Shown here: in pieces, positions 60,373-64,000 of the stretch
How positions within the stretch are numbered: position 1 is the stretch's first letter
Layout of the letters: the number at the start of each line of letters is the position of its first letter
Origin: Tateyamaria sp. ANG-S1
GTDB lineage: Bacteria > Pseudomonadota > Alphaproteobacteria > Rhodobacterales > Rhodobacteraceae
Assembly: GCF_000814025.1 (NCBI RefSeq)
Contig: NZ_JWLL01000005.1
Span: 248,001-312,000, forward strand
Reading direction: 5' to 3'
DNA length: 64,000 nt
Notes under the pieces: generated by a model
Database searches by the model: none
What the model was told of the DNA's origin: nothing
What the model saw: the letters and a program-made list of their open reading frames with translations, nothing else
Made by a program: the position numbers and the translations under genes

Positions 60373-61905
60373 TTAGGCCAGAGCTTCGATGAGGAGCGTG
60401 AGGCCGCCCCCGGCCAACAGTCCCGCAATTGCAGCCAGCGTGACCCAGCGCCAGAACCCGTTGCGTTTGGGCGGTTGCGGGTTGGATTGCGCAATGAGTG
60501 CCTGTTCGACCAGGCGCGGCAGGCGCGGGCCGAAGCGGGTCAGGACGCGCGCCGTTTTGTAGAGATCGCTGACCACAGCGCGGGGACCGATGGACTTCTG
60601 GATGTAATCCGATACCACGGGTGAGGCGACCTGCCAGATGTTGATGTTTGGGCTGAGTGAGCGGGCGACGCCCTCGACCACCACCATTGTGCGTTGTAGC
60701 AGGATCAGTTCGGTCCGGGTTTCCATGCCGAAGCGCTCGGTCACTTCGAAGAGGTAGGCCAGCAGGCGGCCCATGGAGATCTTGGAGGCGTCCATGCCGA
60801 AGATCGGCTCGCCCACGGAGCGTAGGGCGCGGGCGAATTCATCGACGTCTTTATCGGCTGGAACGTAGCCCGCTTCGAAGTGGACCTCGGCCACGCGCTT
60901 GTAGTCCTTGCGGATAAAGCCGAACAGGATCTCTGCATAGACGCGGCGGGTGTATTCATCGATGTGCCCCATGATCCCGAAATCGTAGGCGATGATGTCT
61001 CCGTTCGCGGCGACCTTGAGGTTGCCCTGATGCATGTCGGCGTGAAAGTAACCATCGCGCAGGGCGTGCATGAGGAACAGCTTGAGCACCCGTTCGCCCA
61101 GTTGGACGCGGTCGTGGCCTGCGGCGTCGATTGCGGCATTGTCGCCCATCGGCACGCCGTCGGCCCATTCGAGGGTCATTACGCGCCGGCCCGAATACTC
61201 CCAGCGGACTTTGGGCAGGTGGAACCCTTCGTCTTTTTCGGTGTTGGCGGCGAACTCACCAGCGGCGGAGGATTCGAGGCGGAGGTCCAACTCGCCCTGC
61301 ACCACGCCGTCGAAATGGGCGATGACGTCCACGGGTTTGAGCCGCCGCGCGCCGGGGGCGAACAACTCGACGATGGAGGCGGCGAAATAGAAGGCGTCGA
61401 TGTCCTTCTGAAACGCCTTTTCGATGCCGGGGCGGAGCACTTTGACGGCGACGTACTTATCATCATCGGCCAGCTTGGCCTTGTGGACCTGCGCGATAGA
61501 GGCGGCGGCGACGGGTTCGCTGAACTCGGAGAAGAGGGTGTCGGTGGGCACACCGAGTTCCCGCTCAACCTCGGCCTTGGCATCGGTGGCGGGGAAGGGG
61601 GGGAGTTGGTCCTGCAGGACGCGGAGTTGCACGGCGAGTTCATCACCCACCACATCAGGGCGGGTCGAGAGGATCTGGCCGAACTTGATGTAAGCGGGGC
61701 CGAGGGCCGTGATCGCGCGGATGGCGGGCGGCATGGACGGGTCGCCCTTGTAGCCCAGCCAGCGGAACGGTTTGGCGAGCGCCTTGGCCACGATGCGCAG
61801 GGCAGGGGGCGCTTCGAACGCATCGAGGACGACGTTCATCGCGCCCGCGCGTTCGAGCGTTGCGCCTGTGCGGATCAGGCGGATGATGTTGTGGGGGCCT
61901 TTCAC
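60373..61905 (-). CDS. ubiB: UbiB, ABC1/AarF-type ubiquinone biosynthesis protein (510 aa)
   Basis: Atypical kinase-like protein for ubiquinone synthesis. It has the KxGQ motif YIKFGQILSTRPD, VAAASIAQVHKAKL, KVLRPGIEKAF, HADMHQGNLKV and YDFGIMG, and ends in two C-terminal membrane helices (WVTLAAIAGLLAGGGLTLLIEAL). It starts with GTG at 61905 by length; ATGs inside are also possible. It follows ubiE on the same strand with a palindrome-rich gap. Confidence 0.92.
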   Translation of the reverse strand: MKGPHNIIRLIRTGATLERAGAMNVVLDAFEAPPALRIVAKALAKPFRWLGYKGDPSMPPAIRAITALGPAYIKFGQILSTRPDVVGDELAVQLRVLQDQLPPFPATDAKAEVERELGVPTDTLFSEFSEPVAAASIAQVHKAKLADDDKYVAVKVLRPGIEKAFQKDIDAFYFAASIVELFAPGARRLKPVDVIAHFDGVVQGELDLRLESSAAGEFAANTEKDEGFHLPKVRWEYSGRRVMTLEWADGVPMGDNAAIDAAGHDRVQLGERVLKLFLMHALRDGYFHADMHQGNLKVAANGDIIAYDFGIMGHIDEYTRRVYAEILFGFIRKDYKRVAEVHFEAGYVPADKDVDEFARALRSVGEPIFGMDASKISMGRLLAYLFEVTERFGMETRTELILLQRTMVVVEGVARSLSPNINIWQVASPVVSDYIQKSIGPRAVVSDLYKTARVLTRFGPRLPRLVEQALIAQSNPQPPKRNGFWRWVTLAAIAGLLAGGGLTLLIEALA

Positions 61906-61909
61906 CGGG

Positions 61910-61962
61910 CTGTCCCCGCGGGGACAGAGGGCCGTTTGGAAAGTGTCCCCGCGGGGACACTT
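61910..61962. repeat. Two GTCCCCGCGGGGAC palindromes in the ubiE-ubiB gap
   Basis: CTGTCCCCGCGGGGACAG (61910-61927, 18 bases) and a longer 22-base perfect palindrome with the same core (61941-61962, AAGTGTCCCCG left arm) are separated by 13 bases. The first is only 5 bases from the ubiB start. Confidence 0.85.
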
Positions 61963-62002
61963 GAGCTTAACGCTTTCTTAACCACAAGATATTGAAAAAT
62001 CA

Positions 62003-62749
62003 TTAGATTTTCCATCCGGAATGTAGGCAAGCAATGCCCATCGACAGGTTGCGGTACTTGGCATTCTCGAACCCCGCGGCGCGGACCATGGACAGGAATG
62101 TCTCCTGATCCGGGAACTTGCGAATGGATTCGACCAGGTACTGGTAGCTGTCGCGGTCATTCGCGATGATCTGGCCCATGCGGGGGATCACGTTGAAACT
62201 GTAGAGATCATAGAGCTTTTGCATGCCGTCATTGGGCAATTGGCTGAACTCCAGCACCATCAGGCGGCCGCCGGGTTTCAGGACGCGGTAGGCTTCGTTC
62301 AGCGCCTCTTGGGGCCGCGTCACGTTCCGGATGCCAAAGCTGATCGTGTAGACATCAAACGTGTTGTCGTCGAAGGGCAGGGCCATCGCATCGCCGACCA
62401 CCCAGTCGAGGCTATCGGACATCTTGTCCGCCTCGGCCCGTTTGCGACCCTCGACCAACATGGGTTCGGTGAGGTCCAGCACGGTGGCATGGCCGTGGCC
62501 TGCGCGTTTCAGGAACTTGAAGGAGATGTCGCCGGTGCCGCCTGCCACGTCGAGCAGCTTTTGACCGGCACGTGGAGCCAGCCAATCCATCATCGCCTCT
62601 TTCCAGATGCGGTGGATGCCGACGCTCATCACGTCGTTCATAATGTCGTACTTGGAGGCGACGGAGCCGAACACACCCTGCACGCGCCCAGCCTTCTCCT
62701 TCTCAGGCACGGTCTCAAACCCGAAATGCGTGGTCTTGTCATCGGTCAT
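62003..62749 (-). CDS. ubiE: Ubiquinone/menaquinone methyltransferase
   Basis: SAM-dependent C-methyltransferase (248 aa) of ubiquinone synthesis. The motifs are [55 protein letters not shown] (SAM motif), [27 protein letters not shown] and [11 protein letters not shown]. The start ATG is preceded by no overlapping gene; mutM is divergent. ubiE-ubiB is a common operon in Rhodobacteraceae. Confidence 0.96.
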   Translation of the reverse strand: MTDDKTTHFGFETVPEKEKAGRVQGVFGSVASKYDIMNDVMSVGIHRIWKEAMMDWLAPRAGQKLLDVAGGTGDISFKFLKRAGHGHATVLDLTEPMLVEGRKRAEADKMSDSLDWVVGDAMALPFDDNTFDVYTISFGIRNVTRPQEALNEAYRVLKPGGRLMVLEFSQLPNDGMQKLYDLYSFNVIPRMGQIIANDRDSYQYLVESIRKFPDQETFLSMVRAAGFENAKYRNLSMGIACLHSGWKI

Positions 62750-62842
62750 GGGCGGGGGCGTCTTTCTCTTTTGTCAGGCCTTGTTATAGGCCGCCTGCGG
62801 GCATACACAACGGGGCCCTTTCGCCGCAGGAGTCTGCGTTCC

Positions 62843-63694
62843 ATGCCCGAACTGCCCGAAGTTGAGACGGTCCGTCGCGGCCTTGCCCCCACCATGGAAG
62901 GGGCCGTGATTGCCCAAGCGGATGTGAACCGGCCCGATCTGCGATGGCCGTTTCCGGTTGGCATGGCAGAGCGGTTGAGCGGGCAGCAGGTGCTAGGGCT
63001 GCGGCGGCGGTCGAAGTATATTTTGGCTGATCTGGCCTCGGGCGAAACGCTGCTGATCCATCTGGGGATGTCGGGACGGATGCTGGTGTCGGGCGACCCG
63101 CTGGGGGTGTTTGTGCATGAGCATCCGGCGCCAGAAAAGCACGATCATGTTGTCCTGCACATGGACAATGGGGCACGGGTTACCTTCAACGATCCGCGTC
63201 GCTTCGGCGCCATGGATCTGTTAGAGACAGCAACAGCGGAACAGCACAAGTTGCTGGCCGTGCTGGGGCCGGAACCCTTGGGCAACGCGTTCAACGAGGA
63301 TCACCTGATCGCCGCCTTCAAGGGCAAGAACACGCCCGTCAAATCCGCGCTGCTGGATCAGAGAATCGTCGCGGGATTGGGCAATATCTATGTCTGTGAG
63401 GCGCTTTTTCGGGCGGGCATCTCGCCCACGCGCAAGGCGGGGCGGATTTCGAAAGCACGGGTGGCAGCACTTGTCCCGATCATTCGCGATGTACTGGCAG
63501 AGGCGATTGAGGCCGGGGGATCGTCCCTGCGCGATTTCCGGCAAGCCGATGGAGAACTTGGATATTTTCAACATCGGTTCGATGTCTACGGGCGCGAGGG
63601 CGAACCCTGTCGCACACCCGGATGTTCGCAAACCGTGGCACGGATCGTGCAGTCGGGGCGGTCGTCTTTCTACTGCAGGTCGTGCCAATCTTGA
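62843..63694 (+). CDS. mutM: Formamidopyrimidine-DNA glycosylase
   Basis: Repairs oxidised purines in DNA. The 283 aa protein has the catalytic Pro2 and Glu3 ([14 protein letters not shown]), [35 protein letters not shown] and a C-terminal zinc finger EPCRTPGC...FYCRSC. I chose the ATG that places Pro next; a longer reading through the ubiE region is rejected. Divergent from ubiE. Confidence 0.97.
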   Translation: MPELPEVETVRRGLAPTMEGAVIAQADVNRPDLRWPFPVGMAERLSGQQVLGLRRRSKYILADLASGETLLIHLGMSGRMLVSGDPLGVFVHEHPAPEKHDHVVLHMDNGARVTFNDPRRFGAMDLLETATAEQHKLLAVLGPEPLGNAFNEDHLIAAFKGKNTPVKSALLDQRIVAGLGNIYVCEALFRAGISPTRKAGRISKARVAALVPIIRDVLAEAIEAGGSSLRDFRQADGELGYFQHRFDVYGREGEPCRTPGCSQTVARIVQSGRSSFYCRSCQS

Positions 63695-63758
63695 CTTGAA
63701 ACGGGGCGCGCGCGTGTTAACCCTGACCCCTTGAACCGCAACTGATGAAAGCGAACCC

Positions 63759-64000
63759 ATGGCCTATGAGACGATCATCGTCGACGTGGAAGACCATATT
63801 GCAAAGGTCACTCTGAACCGGCCGGATGCGCTGAATGCCCTGAACGATCAATTGCTGACCGAACTGTCCGACGCGATGGCGGCGGCCCAGACCAATGACA
63901 AGGTGCGATGCATCGTCATCACCGGGTCGGAAAAGGCGTTCGCTGCCGGGGCCGACATCGCGATGATGAAGGACAAATCCTTTACCGAGGTGTTTTCGGA
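63759..64000 (+). CDS. Enoyl-CoA hydratase, 5' part (cut by window edge)
   Basis: The visible 80 codons read MAYETIIVDVEDHIAKVTLN, ALNALNDQLLTELSDAMAAAQ, CIVITGSEKAFAAGADIAMMKDKSF, the crotonase N-terminus with the oxyanion-hole GADI segment. It hydrates trans-2-enoyl-CoA in beta-oxidation. The order mutM-enoyl-CoA hydratase is common in Rhodobacteraceae. The C-terminus lies beyond the window. Confidence 0.92.
   Translation, partial: MAYETIIVDVEDHIAKVTLNRPDALNALNDQLLTELSDAMAAAQTNDKVRCIVITGSEKAFAAGADIAMMKDKSFTEVFS

Noticed and set aside
60880-61995. Plus-strand frame of 371 codons antisense to ubiB
   Set aside because: Shadow of ubiB; composition is typical of antisense of GC-rich genes.
63714-63735. 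Possible terminator after mutM
   Set aside because: No stem with convincing pairing before the short gap to the enoyl-CoA hydratase gene.

Overview
The window looks like a chromosome segment of an alphaproteobacterium of the Rhodobacteraceae (Roseobacter group). The evidence is the GC-rich coding sequence, a PetA-PetB-PetC bc1 operon, a MarR/response-regulator pair of the PetP/PetR type, C4-pathway HemA remnants, an ExoD-like protein, a type II (RibH2-like) lumazine synthase, a ReAV-type asparaginase, and the ubiB/ubiE-mutM-enoyl-CoA hydratase order at the right end. From memory of related genomes that order usually lies near rpsT-dnaA. The species cannot be named from the sequence alone.

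Layout. 1-6.3 kb: a tightly overlapping operon with two SdhC-like cytochrome b subunits (the first cut by the window edge), a complex-II-like flavoprotein lacking the flavin-linking His, a two-subunit class I fumarase and a TSUP permease. It faces a LysR-TSUP operon. 6.3-18.4 kb: an accessory region ending at tRNA-Lys. It holds a 3' scrap of hemA, a decayed IS3-family element, a 5'-truncated hpaH-like gene, a frameshifted gene that resembles an ABC-3C effector C-terminus, about 0.9 kb without recognisable genes, and a 2327-residue RTX protein carrying a serralysin-type zinc protease domain. A small secreted cysteine-containing protein is encoded just upstream of the RTX gene.

18.4-64 kb is mostly core genome. 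It includes dapF-mtaB; petABC; GST and PaiB-like genes; an FMN riboswitch with ribH; a TPP riboswitch with thiBPQ; a broken SEC-C gene; aroC; a TetR/DM13 pair; ilvE; petP-petR; an HDAC-like gene, xseB, ispA and dxs (isoprenoid precursors); ExoD, SDR and methyltransferase genes; dapD; a LOG-type gene; a DUF883/YqjE-like pair with an in-frame amber codon; rlmN; an IalB-like gene; asparaginase; serB facing serC-serA behind a structured leader; a Stf0 sulfotransferase; a LysE exporter; a metallophosphatase; kbl-tdh with an XRE/cupin regulator; a thiolase; ubiB-ubiE; mutM; and the start of an enoyl-CoA hydratase.

Intergenic space carries at least four families of short repeated or palindromic elements: TTCTTCYGRCTRAAAATAC plus a GC hairpin (3 copies), CGTARGG hairpins (4), GCAGTTT repeats, and GTCCCCGCGGGGAC palindromes (2). 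The strongest candidates for new biology are the RTX protease with its small secreted partner and the complex-II/fumarase/TSUP module. The most instructive decay events are the palindromic inserts in the IS remnant, the split DUF883 gene and the doubly frameshifted SEC-C gene. All functional statements rest on motif reading without database search.
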